From: Portulaca oleracea
Taxonomy: Eukaryota; Streptophyta; Magnoliopsida; Caryophyllales; Portulacaceae
DNA: 64,000 nucleotides
Assembly: GCA_029582165.1 (NCBI GenBank)
Contig: CM055871.1
Location: 379,501-443,500, forward strand
Direction of reading: 5' to 3'
Shown here: positions 35,727-48,076 of the stretch, one piece after another
How the letters are laid out: the number at the start of each line of letters is the position of its first letter
Numbering within the stretch: position 1 is the stretch's first letter
Position numbers and translations under genes: made by a program
Notes under the pieces: generated by a model
Database searches by the model: none
Told to the model about the DNA's origin: nothing
Seen by the model: only the letters and a program-made list of their open reading frames with translations

Positions 35727-36402
35727 CGACTAAGGGTCGCACCCGTGATACCCTTGAGCCCAAAAACGTCGTGCCCGCGACATCAGTTGTCATGCTCGCG
35801 GACCCGCGTGATTTCGCAATCGCCATGTTCGCTCCCAGAAAAGTCGCTCCCGCGGCGTCAGCTGTCGCGCCGGAGAACCTGCGCGATTTCGCAATCTCCT
35901 TGTTCGCTCCGAGAAGCATCGCGCCCCCGACGACCCTGTTTTTCTGTCTTTTTATGCTAGAACAACTGCATTTTAGTTAATCTAATTGCCTTGTATAAAT
36001 ATGCTTTTCTCATAATTTTCTACAGACTTTGATGATTAATGTTAATGAAGAGCTAGGGTCGCTCCCTAATCTTTATCCATTGTTAATGGTGGTGTTAGCA
36101 AGTCATTCTTTTATTGATTAGTGGTGGATTATCCTTTATCTAACCATAGTGGGGTGTTAGGTTTTGATGGAGGATCATCCTTTATCCAAAATCATATCCA
36201 AGTGCCTTTGGGTGTTCAACCTTCTTGTTAGTTGATTGTTTTGGGTTATTATTCAATATTATTGTTATCTCAATCAAGGATTCAAGAAATTATAACTTCC
36301 ATCAACTCCATATCCTTTGTCAAGCAAGGAGGTTCTTCATTCTCTTCAATCCATTGCTCCTCAACTCAAGCTATTCATTTCCACCATGCCCCAAACACTC
36401 CA
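35727..36402 (+). repeat. 5' LTR (3' part) of gag-protease element 1
   Basis: It matches 39330-39950 in direct orientation: a GTCGCGCCCGCGAC-type word array, TATA (35994-36001), and the tail ending CAAACACTCCA. Its upstream part is missing; it begins where the Tat-like LTR ends, so that insertion or a deletion removed the first several hundred bases. The end is fixed by the primer-binding site. Confidence 0.85.
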
Positions 36403-36404
36403 TT

Positions 36405-36417
36405 TGGTATTAGAGCC
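36405..36417 (+). other. Primer-binding site of gag-protease element 1
   Basis: TGGTATTAGAGCC, one mismatch from the standard initiator tRNA-Met site, two bases after the LTR end. Confidence 0.88.
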
Positions 36418-36742
36418 AAGGTGAGAGTTGTAGCTTGAGTTTTGATTTCAAATGGCAAGTTAGGGTTTAGACCCTTTGTTGATTTTATTGATATTAGTTG
36501 CAATATTGGGTATCCCCATCCTATGTGCCCTCCAAGTGTATTGGAGAAGAACTCTATTGTCATTGTGATTGTTGTTCTTGTTGTCTATTGGAGTTTTGTG
36601 GTGGAATTTGGAGATATTGATGTGGAGGTTGTGTAGTTTTGTGTACAAAAGAACCCAGCCTTCAAACACTAGCTAGCAACAAAAAAACCCCAAACTCCAC
36701 GAAAATTCCCCAAACACAATCCATCCTTGCCCCTCCTTCGAT

Positions 36743-37524
36743 ATGGAAGATGAAAGTAGTTCTAGTTGAGAGGAGACAAGCCGACGCCGAAATCGTTAGG
36801 ATGGGGCTATGGAGAATCGATTTTCCTCCCTCGAAAGGACTCTCGAAGCCCTCGTGACTCAAGTAAACAACATCGCCCAAAACCTCCAAGATCCCTGTGA
36901 CGAGCGAAGTAGGCCCGCTCGCAGCCCTATCCGTCCTCCTCCTATATTTGAGTCGAGTAGCGATGATAGAGACTCTCTTCGACGTTGTCGTCATCGGAAA
37001 ATGGATGAGAGGGCCCCTCGAGATGAATTCCATGACATTAAGATCGACATTCCAGAATTCAATGGCTCCCAAGACCCCGATGACTATCTTGAGTGGGTTC
37101 AAATCATGGAGAGGATTTTTGAGATTAAGGAGTATAGCAATGAAAAGGCCTTTAAGATTGCTAGCTTAAACTCACCAAAGTTGTATCCCTTTGGTTTGAG
37201 AATGTAAAGGCACAAAGGGCTAAGGAGGGTCGAGCAAAAATCACCTCATGGGCAAGGCTGATGAATCATCGATTCTTGCCTAACACCTACAAGCAAGACA
37301 TTATGAGGAAGCTTTATGCCCTTATACAAGACAAGAGGAGTGTGAGTGATTACATTCAAGAGTTTGAACAACTCCGCATCAAGGGTGATCTTCAAGAGCC
37401 CAAGGAGAAAACTATGATGAGGTTTTTGAATGGGTTGGACCCCTCTATTGCCAAGAAAATTGAGATCCAACCTTACCACTCCTTGGACGAGTTTTATAGC
37501 TTAGCTCTCAAGGTTGAGAGGTGA
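36743..37524 (+). pseudogene. Chromovirus-type gag of element 1
   Basis: The likely start is ATG 36743, but stops at 36767 and shortly after break the N terminus. From 36809 the frame reads a coiled coil (FSSLERTLEALVTQVNNI), a Pro/Arg linker and the gag core (PEFNGSQDPDDYLEWVQIMERIF). After a frameshift near 37190 the core continues at 37261-37524 with RFLNGLDPSIAKKIE and SLDEFYSLALKVE. This is gypsy gag of the chromovirus type, probably CRM or Reina side. It has homology to the N-terminal coiled coil and linker of the element at 46965-51327. Confidence 0.85.
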
Positions 37525-37699
37525 AGAAAAGAGAAGGTCTCCTCCACGCCATTGACTAGCCCCTCCTCTCGCCTTCTAACCGACCCTCTCCCTACTCAAA
37601 CACTTCGAAGTCAAGTGCAGCTCCTAAATTCACACCTACCCCTAAGACCGACAAGGGAAAGGAAATCGCCATACCTTTTCCTACGGATCTTCCTCGGAG

Positions 37700-38304
37700 G
37701 ATGGAAGGAAAGAAGTTCTTCAAATGCCAAGTGTATGGTCACTTCTAAGAGGATTGTCCAAACCGAAGGACCTTGATCCTTCAAGAGGTCCATGAAATTG
37801 ATGAGGAGCTCCAAATGGCACAAGATGAACCCGAAGTGGATGTTGAGTGCGAAGATGACGACAACACCCCCTTACCGCCAATACACTGTGGTGCACTCAT
37901 CTTGAGGAGGGTATTGCGCGCTCATGAGTTTCCTCATGACAAGGTCCAATGGGAAATGATTTTTCAATCACGATGCTTCGTGGGAGGGAAGGTGTGCAAT
38001 GTCATCATCAACGGGGGAAGTTGCACCAACGTTGCCTCGAATCTCATGGTGAAAAAGCTTGGCTTGCCATTGTTACCACACCCCAAGCCTTACTCCCTTA
38101 AATGGCTCAACAATCAAGATAACGAAGCAAGTCCTTGTTAATTTATTTTTTGGCCCTACTTACGATGATTCTATTGTTTGTGATGTTATCCCAATGAGTG
38201 CTTGTCTAATCCTTTTGGGGCGTCCATGGCAATCCGACAAGTGCACGTTGCATGATGGATTAACACTTACACTTTTACCCATGGAGATCAGAGGGTTAAG
38301 TTAA
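37700..38304 (+). pseudogene. Zinc knuckle and aspartic protease of element 1, active-site Asp changed
   Basis: The knuckle KFFKCQVYGHF is followed by a stop inside the knuckle (TAA near 37747). The protease motif reads VIINGGSCTNVAS where the family has IIDGGSCTN, so the catalytic Asp is Asn. The second part is in another frame at 38059-38304 (CDVIPMSACLILLGRPWQ). No reverse transcriptase or integrase follows. Confidence 0.85.
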
Positions 38305-38906
38305 TGCCTTTAGCTCCACATGACATTTTACCTCCAAAACCTAGGGTGGGAAGTGAGTTGAGAAACCTCCTCCTTGCGTGAGAAACATAGGAAGAGAGTA
38401 CCCATGGTATTGGTAGCAATGAGCATCCTTTGGCCCTGTCCTTATCATGTGATGAGCCTAAAGTGAGTGAGTGTACCTTAACTCCTCAAAATTTTCCCGC
38501 TTTCCCACCTTACCCAATGACCTCAAGACCCCTCTTCATTTGAATTTCCAACGACGAAGGTTTTGTGTTTGAGTTTGATGTGAATCGGGAGCCTACCCAA
38601 TTTGTGTTTGATGGTGTGAGGGATAAGCCACTGGTTCAGCACGCATTAGGTATTGTGTTCTCCTGTGAAGATTAATTACATCGTGGATTTCAAAAAGATC
38701 ATGAGTAGAGGAGCTAACCGAGATCACCGTGCTGAGTCCACTCACCCGAATGTTCTCAAGAATTGTTATACCTTTAAGATGGGCGGGGTGATGAGCATCA
38801 AACTAGCATGGCTCTCGGGAGACAACCACTATTGGGGTCTGATCTTTTCCGCAGATGTTTCTAACCCCCTGGATTTGAGGGCAAAGCCTTCTCAAGAAGG
38901 GGAGAA
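38305..38906 (+). pseudogene. Remnant between protease and 3' LTR of element 1
   Basis: Instead of ~3 kb of RT, RNase H and integrase there are only ~600 bases. The last part reads LRAKPSQEGENEE, which corresponds to the extreme C-terminal end of chromovirus polyproteins just before the polypurine tract. The element thus joins the protease end to the polyprotein tail. The polypurine tract is AAGAAGGGGAGAA (about 38894-38906). Confidence 0.7.
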
Positions 38907-39950
38907 TGAAGAGATTCGGTACTTATCACCAACCCCGAGGGCCTATGGGATGTCCGGTCATCCCAGGAGATCATGGTTATTTGGCACCGAGGTTCGGGTG
39001 TGATCCCGGGTGAATAAAATGTAAGGTAAGAAGGGTTCCCGAGTCGAGCTAAGCTGGGAGGTGAAAAGGAGATGGGTCAATATAGAAGGTTGAAATGGAC
39101 ATTCCTTCACTCATTCAATCATAACTCCTTCAATACAACTTCGATCACCCTCATATTTTGAGAGGTTAAAGTACACACCGAGTACTTTCCATCGATATAT
39201 TATGGGCCTAAAACGGAGTCTGGATGAAGAAGTTATGCGAGTTTGAAGTTGACAGGGTCGTTGTACCCACGACAGTCGTCATACCGCCCCCGTAAACACT
39301 GGGAGGAAGAAATAGAAAGTAGCCACGCGACACCCGCGATGACCAAGGGTCGCGCCCTCGACGCCCTTGAACCAAGAATTATCTCGCTCGCGGACCCGTG
39401 CCATTTCGTAATCGCCTTGCTCACTCCCAGAAGCGTTGCGCCCCTGGCGACCTTGTTTTTCTATCATTTTCGGCTAAAACGACTGCGTTTTAGTTAACCT
39501 AACTGCCTTGTATAAATACGTTTTTCTCGTAATTTTCTGCAGACTTAGATGATCAATGTTAATCGAGAGCTAGGGTTGCTTCCTAATCTTTCCCTCAAAT
39601 CTTGCTTTTACTTTATCTATTGTTAATGGTGGTGTTAGTAAGTCATTCTTATATTGATTAGTGGTGAATTATCCTTTATCTAACCGACTAATCATGGTGG
39701 GGTGCTAGGTTTTGGTGGCGGATCATCCTTTATCCAAAATCATATCCAAGTGCCTTTGGGTGTTCAAGCTTCTTGTTAGTTGATTGTTTTGGGTTGTTAT
39801 TCAATATTATTACTATCTAAATTAAGGATTTAAGAAATTACGTCTTCCATCAACTCCATATCCTTTGTCCAGCAAGGAGGTTCTTCATTCTCTTCAATCC
39901 ATTGTTCCTCAACTCAAGCTATTGATTTCCACCATGCCCCAAACGCTCCA
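38907..39950 (+). repeat. 3' LTR of gag-protease element 1
   Basis: It starts just after the polypurine tract (boundary approximate) and ends CAAACGCTCCA. In order it has: the conserved phrase (39215-39237), a GC-rich array of GTCGCGCCC/CTCGCGGAC words (39248-39450), a TATA box (39511-39518) and a transcribed region matching 35994-36402. A plus-strand promoter is thus duplicated in both LTRs. Confidence 0.8.
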
Positions 39951-40009
39951 GCACTCTTTAGGCATATATACGGAAGCTGATTGGATATGATATGTTACAT
40001 GTTGGGGCT

Positions 40010-42902
40010 TGTAGACACCGGATTTTGTACCGGGACAAGTGTACAAATCAAGCACAATAAGAAAAGAAGCTAGAATTTAAGCAAAGCCAATGGGCCCTCC
40101 TCAATCAAAAGCTACTGGGCCAACCCACCACAAAAGTCTTAATTTTTCACATTTTCCACATACATGTGCTCACCATTTCGAATCCCATTTTTTCCACAAG
40201 TCTCGTTGGCCTTATTTCTTTTGATGAGAGTAAAGTACACATTATAAGTTGTCCAACGCCTTTTGAATTTCCTCAATCAGAGTCCGGATGAAGAAATTAT
40301 GGTCGTTTGAAGTCCGTAATAGCCAGGTAGCAAGGCCCCACGGCCTTGCTAAAATTCCATATCCAAAAGCCATGCCCAAAGGCAGCAATAGTCCCATGTT
40401 CGGTCTTGTTCCGAGCCGAATTTTATCTCTTATATAGGGTATTTTTGCTTGTCTTTAATAATCATTTTAGGATTTTTATTATGCTTTTACTTATTTTTAC
40501 AATTTTATTATATTTTATAGCATTTTATTATTTTTGGTTATTATTATTACTAAAGATGAAACAAAATACAAAATAGAAAATAAATAAGAAAACCTTTTCC
40601 TAATTCTAATCCTAATCCTAACTAAATTAGCCCAATTCTTCTTTTCTCTCTAACCGGCCCACTCCTCTACCCCAGCCCACTAATCTCCAGCCTACCAAAC
40701 CCGCCTTACCTACCCACTTACCCAGAAACCGTGACCCTAATACCCAAACCCTAACCCGTTTCCTTTCAATTTTTCCCCAGCCGAATTAAACTCCCAAAAC
40801 CCTAAAATCCTAACTCATTTTCCCCCTTTCCTCATTTCCCTCTTTTTCGTCCCTCTCTCATCGTCTTCTCTGTTTCACTAATCGCGTAGACAAACACCCG
40901 AAGCCCCACCATTTTCTATCTCAATCTTAACTCCTTCTCTCATCATCATCTTCTTTATCTCATCTCCTTCTCTCCTTCATCTCTCTTTCTCGCGATTTTC
41001 TCAGTTTCTCACTCATTTCACTTCTCTTTTGCAGATTCGGTTGGAGGGAGGAAAAGAAGTGCAACACGCGCACCCACCATGGACGCATACACCTTCTCAC
41101 TGTCGAAATCCATCTGAACCGTCCAAGATTGAAAGGAATCGATGGTTGAGATTGAAGAGAAGAGCTTGGTTTCGAGTATAAAAAGGGAAGAAGAGGTGCC
41201 GATTGATGAAGCTTTTCTAGGGTTCGTTCTTAGGGTTAGATTTTAGGTTTATGTCTTTAATTGCTTTCCCTTTTGAATTATGTTTTCATTGTTCAAGTTA
41301 ATTGATTTGGTTTGAATCTGTATTTTTGTTAATTGAATGAGTATCTCCTTTCTTCGACTTTGATTCATGTAATAGATGTAATTTTCAGATTTCTGGGAAT
41401 GTTATGAGTTTGAATGATTTGGTTTGATTTGAGTCTGATTTCCGTTTGGTTTGTGAACGATTTTGTTTGAATGTTCTGAGATTGAATCCATGTTTGTTGG
41501 TATTTTGATCCGGATCAAATTGGTGTTGAATTTCTGAATTGGTTCTGTCATTTGTTCTGATTTTGGTTCGAATTTGGTCTTGTTGTTCTGTTCGTTTGTT
41601 CTCCTCTGTTCTGTCTCTCTTTTCTCCTCTGCCTCGGGCCTGGCAGTAGGGATTTAAAAACCCTTTTCTTTTTTTCCTTTCTTTCTTCCTTTGTTCAGTC
41701 TGGATGGTAGGGTTAATTAGGGTTAATTCTTAAGTTTGTTATGTGAGTCTTATTAGGGTTCTGTTAGAGTTAGGATTATTAGGGTTAGAATTAGGTTTCA
41801 TTATCTTAAGGTTCTGTTAGTCTTTAGGGTTTGTTTTAGGGTTTGTGATATTAACAGTAGTTTTTACTAGGTTTTTGTTTAGGGTTTCCTTAAAGTCTTT
41901 GTTAGATTAGCCACAAAACAATCCACTTTTAGTGAGGAGGAGGGCTAAGGGTCACAAATTCAACTCTCAAGTGGGGATTTGGGGATTCTTAGTAATCCGA
42001 TTCATGATTTCTTGTTTGTTCGGGAGAAATCCAAGTAGATTGAAGATTAGTGTTCTTCAAAAGGAGCCTGATCTTCCTTCCATCGTATCAAACATTAAAG
42101 TGATGTTCGTCTGTATTTTGTGTTTCAATAATGTAATTTATTTTCATGTATCACTCTACTTGTACATTCTTTTGTAAAAGAAATCATGTTTTACTTTTGC
42201 ATGTTTGGAATATAACAGTGTGTAATTGATTAAACTTCTCCCCGCTCATTTGATTTCAAGTTCGATTTTAGTAGAGTCTATTTTTAAACCGACGGATTCG
42301 AAAATTCTTTAATTCTCGAATTCATAACCTTGCCCCCAGATTCGAAATTCGGATTCGTAGACCAGAGTTTATTTTTTATTTTGGTTTGTCGATTTCCTTA
42401 AATCGGTTGGCGACTCTTTCTTTACAACCCTTTTTTTTATTATTAAACACACATGTTTATTACATCGAAGCAATCTATAAAATGATTTATATACTTCTAT
42501 GTTCTAATTTGTAGCTAGCCCAAGAGAAAATGATGAAAAATTATCATAGGCCCCGTGGCCTATGACAATTTCTAGTCATTTTCTATTAGGGCCAAAGAAG
42601 TACAAGCCCAACAGTAGCAATGTCACAAGCCCCGTGGCCAATGACGGCCCCTGTTGGCCCATATGCTTTCTCCTTGGCTCGGTTTTGAATTAGAATTTGT
42701 ATTAAGTTATTTGTAAATTAATTTGATGTAATTTCAAGTGTGTTAATAATAAAAATGGGCCCATAAATAAATAAAATCCCCTTCTCGAAAACTTTTTCAT
42801 AAAATAAAAATATTCTTATTTAAAGATTAAGCAACCTTAGTCAGCCCCCGATCATTCAGTAGCACACTCGAGGAAAAGTTGAGCATTTCCCGGGGTCCTA
42901 CA
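40010..42902 (+). repeat. Plus-strand Tat-like LTR, 2893 bases
   Basis: It begins TGTAGACACCGG and ends GGGGTCCTACA, matching the ends of the minus LTR at 33848-35726. Near the start it has the phrase (40280-40302), the palindrome AGCAAGGCC-CCAC-GGCCTTGCT (40329-40350), then TATATAGG (40431-40438). A CT-rich leader and telomere-like AGGGTTAGG words lie at 41220-41890. The GATTCG...GGCGACTC block lies at 42200-42430. A GGCC palindrome at 42544-42565 lies near the 3' end. No own internal region is attached, so it is solo or part of the inverted pair. Confidence 0.82.
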
Positions 42903-45900
42903 GATTGACCCCGGAGAAAAGGGTTCCACCCTTTTCGCCTCGAAGTGCGCTACTTAATGATCAGGAGCCGACTAAGGTTGCTTAATCCTTAAATAAAGAT
43001 ATTTTTACTTTATGAAAATCATTTTCGAGAGGAGGCTTTTATTAATTTAAGAGCTAGTTTTTATTATTTACACACTTGAAATTACACCGAACTAATTGAC
43101 AAATGACTCAGTACGAATTCAATTCAAACCCGGGCCAAGAAGAGAGCACATGGGCCAACACAGGCCATCACTGGCCGCGGGGTCTCTGATGTTACCATTG
43201 CTGGGCTTGTGCTTCTTTGGCCCAACAAAAAATGTTTAGAAATATTCAAAGGCCACGGGGCCTATGATAATTTCTTTGACATTTTTTTTAGGCCCGATTT
43301 TAGGCCTAAATAGCGCCTTTCGAATTGCTATTTTTGCTCGATTCTGAGTCTTTTTCATCGTTTTTATTAGCTTTTTAGTGGTTTTGCAGGTTTTTGCACT
43401 TTTGGAGCAAAAGCAAGGAAAACGTGCTAAATTGAGCCTTTTTAGAGAATCCCGAGCGATTTCACAGGCCAAGCCAAGCCGAGAAGAAAAGCGGAGTGAC
43501 CCGGGAACCTCTTCCCCATTTTTGGTGTAAAACAGTAGGGTAACACCCGCTACAACCCTTGTAGCGGGTGTTACAGTCATAGAAGGAAGACAAGGGAAGG
43601 AGGACGACAAGTCGTAGCGCCTGCTACGCAGCTGGTGACACCCGCGACCAACACTAGTCGCGCCCGTTACCAACAATGTGCCGCCCGCTACACAGCGCCA
43701 GTGCTGATCGCCCAGCCTGGACCAAGGCAGGTCGCACCCGCGACCATGCCGGTGGCACCCGCAACCTTGCGCACACTGACTCGCCTCGCCTGTTTTCTCA
43801 CGGTCGCCCCCGCCACCAAGGAGGTCGCGCCCACGACCTACTAGAATTCTACGCGCTTTCCTTGGTTGAAATGAAAGTGTTTGAGTAACAACCAAGCCTT
43901 GTATAAATACCAAAAGTGACGATTTTATGATTATCAAGTAGAGAAGTAGGTTTTCATTCTGTATTAGAGAGTTTTAGGGTTCCATTAGAGAGAGATTAGC
44001 TTGGACTAATTTAGAGTTTAGTGGATTTTGGTGTTGTATCATGATTTGAGGATTCAATCAATTGAGAGATTGTTGGATCATCATTTCCTTTGCTTTCCTT
44101 TGTTCATTTCCAGCATTTGATAAGTATTCTCTTCCCTTAAACTCTTCCTTACTTTGTTAATTACTTGCTTGCTTGTTTAATTACTTCTTGATTACCTTTT
44201 AATTGCTTTGATTGAGTTTTGGTTGTTGATGTTAGAATTCATGCTTAGTGTTGGTTTTGATGTTGTTAGCTTAGTTTTGATGATGATTAGTGGCTAGAAA
44301 CTCCATGGGTTAGAGGGTAATTAAGGGTGTAAATGGGTGATTAGGTATGGGTTAGCAATTTTGGTGAGTAATTAGTTGGGAATCAATTTCCCACTCCTAT
44401 CCTTCCCTTAAGTGGGATGTATTTGGGTCCGAAAGCTCCCAAATACAACCAACACTTGTGTTGGAAGGTAGGAGATGGGATAGTTAATGCTCACCCACGA
44501 AAGTGGAAGGAGGTTAACTAAGGAATTCTGTTTCATTAACCCTCCGGGTCCGTGGTAGACTTTGAGGTAGTTAATCCGGACTATCCTCGAGAGAGGAAGC
44601 TCGGTGGGTATTTTCTAACGGAATTGCCACTTGATTCTCCCTCCTTGTTGCAAAACCCATGTTCTTGCTCCCGTTTGCATCTCGAAAAGCCCCCGAAGCC
44701 CATTGTCTTACCTTGACCGACCTCAGTTTTATTTGTTGCTTTGTGATCCCCTTTCAATCCATTTCTTTACCCTAGCGATCTTAGACCCGACCTCGACCAA
44801 GATTCTATGACCAAGGCCCCTCGCTTCCTGAGAATAACGATAAAAACCGGTCTAACAAACCCACCTGTTACAATTTTCTCTAGAGTTAGCTCCGGATTAG
44901 AATATGGGAGTATATAAATCATTTTATAACTTCTTCGATGTAATAAACATGTGTGTTTAATAATAAAAAAAAGGGATAAAGGAAGAGTCGTCTGCCGATT
45001 TAAGGGTTTAAACCAAAAAAGAAAATAACTACGGTCTACGAACCCGAATTCTGAATCTGGGGGCAAGGTTACAAATTTGAGAATTAAATAATTCTTGAAT
45101 CCGTCTGTTGAAAAAAAACAAACTCTACTAAAATCGAACTTCAAATGAAAATGAGTTGGGAGAAGTTTAATGAATTTCACGAAATTAATATTCTGAACAT
45201 GCAAATATAAGAATGAAGGTTTTTACAAAATAATGTACAAGTAATAACACTTAGGGGTGAATTACATAATGAAATACTAAAAGTACAAACCTCACTTTAA
45301 TCCTTCAAAGATGGATCCCCTTGTGATGAATGTTTAAGCTCGACACGGTATGGATGATGGAATGGATGCTTGAGGATAATTGGAGATACAGGTATATGGA
45401 TAGTATGGTGGTGGTAGTGATGAAGGATGGAAGGGAATGATGATGATAGTCGTTGATGGAGATAAAAGAGAGGATCTATGATAGTAGAGAGTTGAAAGAT
45501 GTTGATGATGATTGTTGGTGAGAAGTATTGAAGGATGAGGGGGTATTTATAGGTGAAGGAGGGGTTGATGAAGATGGAAGGAGAGGAGACATGATCCAAA
45601 GATCATACCCTCCATGCAAATAGGATGGTCGTATAGCCTTGTGCAAGTCAACGGTCAAAAGTGAAGGGGTTGTGTTCATGGGATCACAATTGCATGGGAG
45701 GGAAACTTTGGCGCCAGAATCCAAATGCATGAGCAAGGCCAGGCGGCCAGTGAAATTGCATCATACGGATTACTAGCGTGGCAGTCGATCTGTGGGCTGT
45801 GATTGTGAGGAAGGCCGCGTGGCCTTCCTATTTCATGTTGGCCACGCGCGCGTTTTGGACCTGTCTTGAAGGTGAGAAAGGCCCCGTGTCCTTGCTATTT

Positions 45901-46003
45901 GCCAAAAAAAAGGCACGGCCACGATGCTTTTGGGCACTTTTTCCCTTGGTTGCGGCCCAATTTTCCCGGGTGAGGTTTTCCGGTAGAAAATTCGGTATCT
46001 ACA
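42903..46003 (-). repeat. Minus-strand Tat-like LTR, split by a nested LTR
   Basis: The minus-strand start TGTAGATACCG is at 46003. TATA is at 45544-45551, with GGCC-centred palindromes at 45610-45870. The GAGTCG block at 44985 and the 3' portion at 42903-43310 match 33870-34250 and the inverse of 42560-42900. It abuts the end of the plus LTR tail to tail. Its last bases (GGGGTCAATC) differ from the expected TCCTACA end. A plus-strand LTR interrupts it at about 43312-44880. Confidence 0.8.
43312..44880 (+). repeat. Nested plus-strand LTR inside the minus Tat-like LTR
   Basis: Homology between the minus LTR and its relatives stops near 43310 and resumes near 44882. The insert has TATAAATA at 43902-43909, a transcribed region rich in TTAATTACTTG-type words, and the end CCACCTGTTACA near 44873. 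Upstream of TATA it carries the most elaborate dyad array of the window, including a perfect 16-base inverted repeat at 43540-43574. No coding domains were found. Exact ends and target duplication are not resolved. Confidence 0.65.
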
Positions 46004-46964
46004 GGGCCATGCGATTTGATTTTCACAGTTAGGCATCTCTTAATTAATAAGATATACAAATTGGAAATTAAACATTTGATCGCAAGAGATGGCACTGTGT
46101 GTGCTTGCTACAATTGTTGTCCTGCCACCACATTACTTCTGTCATTATTGTGCTCTATTGTACCTATTTCCTCCACCTATGCCCTCTCTGACGTCTCCTT
46201 ACTCTGAAGTCCCAACAGACACTCTAGAAATCCTAGAACTTCTTCCATCGAAGATGTCTACTTATAGTGGATGCCTGACGTACACCAGAAGGGCATGTTT
46301 TATACATGTTATGGGCATGTTGTACTTATGTTGATGACGGGCATGGGCTACATAATAATCATGCCTCCTCTGCGCCAACATTTTATTATATTTTTCATTT
46401 ATAGTATAGATTAACTTTTGGTCAAAGGCCAAGTTGCTAAGTTTGGTTCTAAATAATAGTGACTCCCACTCACCAATCATGGAAGCCTGGTGTGAAGGCA
46501 ATGCTTCTACGCAAATTGCACACAATATATATGTACCACCTTCAATAGTGACACGATTCACGATTGATATTGCAATGACATACCATTGATATTAGCCATG
46601 ATGTATTAGTTCTTACATAAAGTCGAAAAAAAATTAGAGGGTTGTTGGTTTTGCTCAGCCCAACATTAGCTATAACCTTGTCTTGGGAAGTACTACACCG
46701 CTTATATATAGCCCCAGTGCTGGTGCGCCATAAGTGTCGTTGCAATATATATTGAAATATTAGTACCACTAATGGAGATACATTAAGAGGAACACCTCGC
46801 GAGTACATATGCACATGCGACCAACAGGATTTGGCTCGATGAGGTCATCCTAGCCTCTAGTGCATGGGCCAAACAACACACAAGTTACAAGCATCAGAAA
46901 TTCGAGGTTTGGCACCGGTGACGGAACCTTATTATTTCGGTTCCGATTCATGTGTTCATAACCT
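46004..46964. other. Spacer between LTRs, no gene recognised
   Basis: Only short frames without motifs occur (46089, 46262, 46542). An inverted repeat CGGAACC/GGTTCCG lies at 46922-46945, close to the LTR end of the next element. Confidence 0.4.
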
Positions 46965-48057
46965 TGGAGAAGATCGTGACCTAGGGTCTAAATAAGCATG
47001 TGGATGATGGAAATCCACCCATAAAACTCATAAGAATACTAAACTAATTTTTAGGGGTTTTTGGATTAATGGAAAAAAAAAAACATGAAAATAAAAGATA
47101 TGAACAATTCTAGAGAGAGAAATCTCACCAAATTGAACTAAGATGTTCAACCTCTAGCACAAGGATCACCAACAAGCAAGAGTCTTGAATCACCCAAGAA
47201 ATCTCACTAAGAGTGGAGGTAGAACACCCACTCACAAGGAAGAGAAATCACCAAGCAATTTCCACCCAAAGGATTAGCTTCATTGATTAGAGTTTGAAAA
47301 CCCACAATTACAACACTCTCCAATTGAGAGGATTTTTCTTGAGTCTAGCTCCTAATCATTCATCAACATAACCTATGTTGGAAATAAGCTAAGGGGGTAT
47401 ATATAGGAAATGGGAAAAAAATAACAAAACTCAGCAGAAAAAACGAAACAGCACGCGCGTCGCAGAGGGGTGACTCGGGCGAGTCACAGATCGACTCGGG
47501 CGCGACTGCTCACTGGTCCGAAAAATCCAAGCACCATCGTCAGAGCTCAGAACAATGACTCGGGCGAGTCACAAGATGACTCGGGCGAGTCAATCTTCTG
47601 GGCAGCTTTTCCCTGCCGACTTCAAACGCGCATAACTTTTTCATCCGGACTTCGTTTTAGGCCCGTAAGATATCGATGGAAAGCTCTCAGTGTGTACTTT
47701 ATGCTCCCAAAATTTAATACCCATCGAAATTATATTGAAGGAGTTATGATCAAAAGCGTGAAGGCACGCCATTTGAACGTCTTTGAATTCATTCACCGCC
47801 ATGTGTTTATTCTTGCCGATGGTTCCGAAGCCCCTTAGAAGGCTCGAGAATGGTCCTATTGAGACCCTAGATGACATCATATTGCCCAGGGTCTTTGTAG
47901 AATGAAACACCACTCTCTTAGTGGCCATAATGGCCCTCAAAGGACCCGTATCCACCATGAAATGGATGTTGAAACTGGGTTAGTATCAAGGAAAGAAGAG
48001 GGTGACTTGTAGCAAACTGGGAACCGTAGGTGAAACAAAAAGCGAACCGATCCCACA
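46965..48057 (-). repeat. 3' LTR of gag-protease element 2 (minus strand)
   Basis: Direct repeat of 50247-51327 with few differences. On the minus strand it starts TGTGGGATCGG, right after a polypurine tract (AGAAGGGGAGAATG, 48061-48076), and ends near TCTTCTCCA. It carries the conserved phrase (47631-47653), GTGACTCGGGCGAGTCAC-type palindromes (47470-47592) and a TATATATA box (47398-47405), in that transcription order. A second dyad word, ACGCGCGTCG, lies next to the array. Confidence 0.9.
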
Positions 48058-48076
48058 CGGTACATTCTCCCCTTCT

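Noticed and set aside
35727..35980. 125-codon frame with Ala/Pro/Arg-rich repeats
   Set aside because: It follows the GTCGCGCCC-type dyad array of the LTR and has no counterpart frame in the 3' LTR.
41220..41890. AGGGTTAGG-like words suggesting interstitial telomere repeats
   Set aside because: The units are scattered (TTAGGGTTA, TAGGGTTTG) and not in TTTAGGG tandem order; they lie in the transcribed part of an LTR.
47470..47592. Regularly spaced near-identical palindromes resembling a CRISPR array
   Set aside because: The window is plant nuclear DNA, spacing is irregular, there are no unique spacers of constant length and no cas genes. They belong to an LTR.
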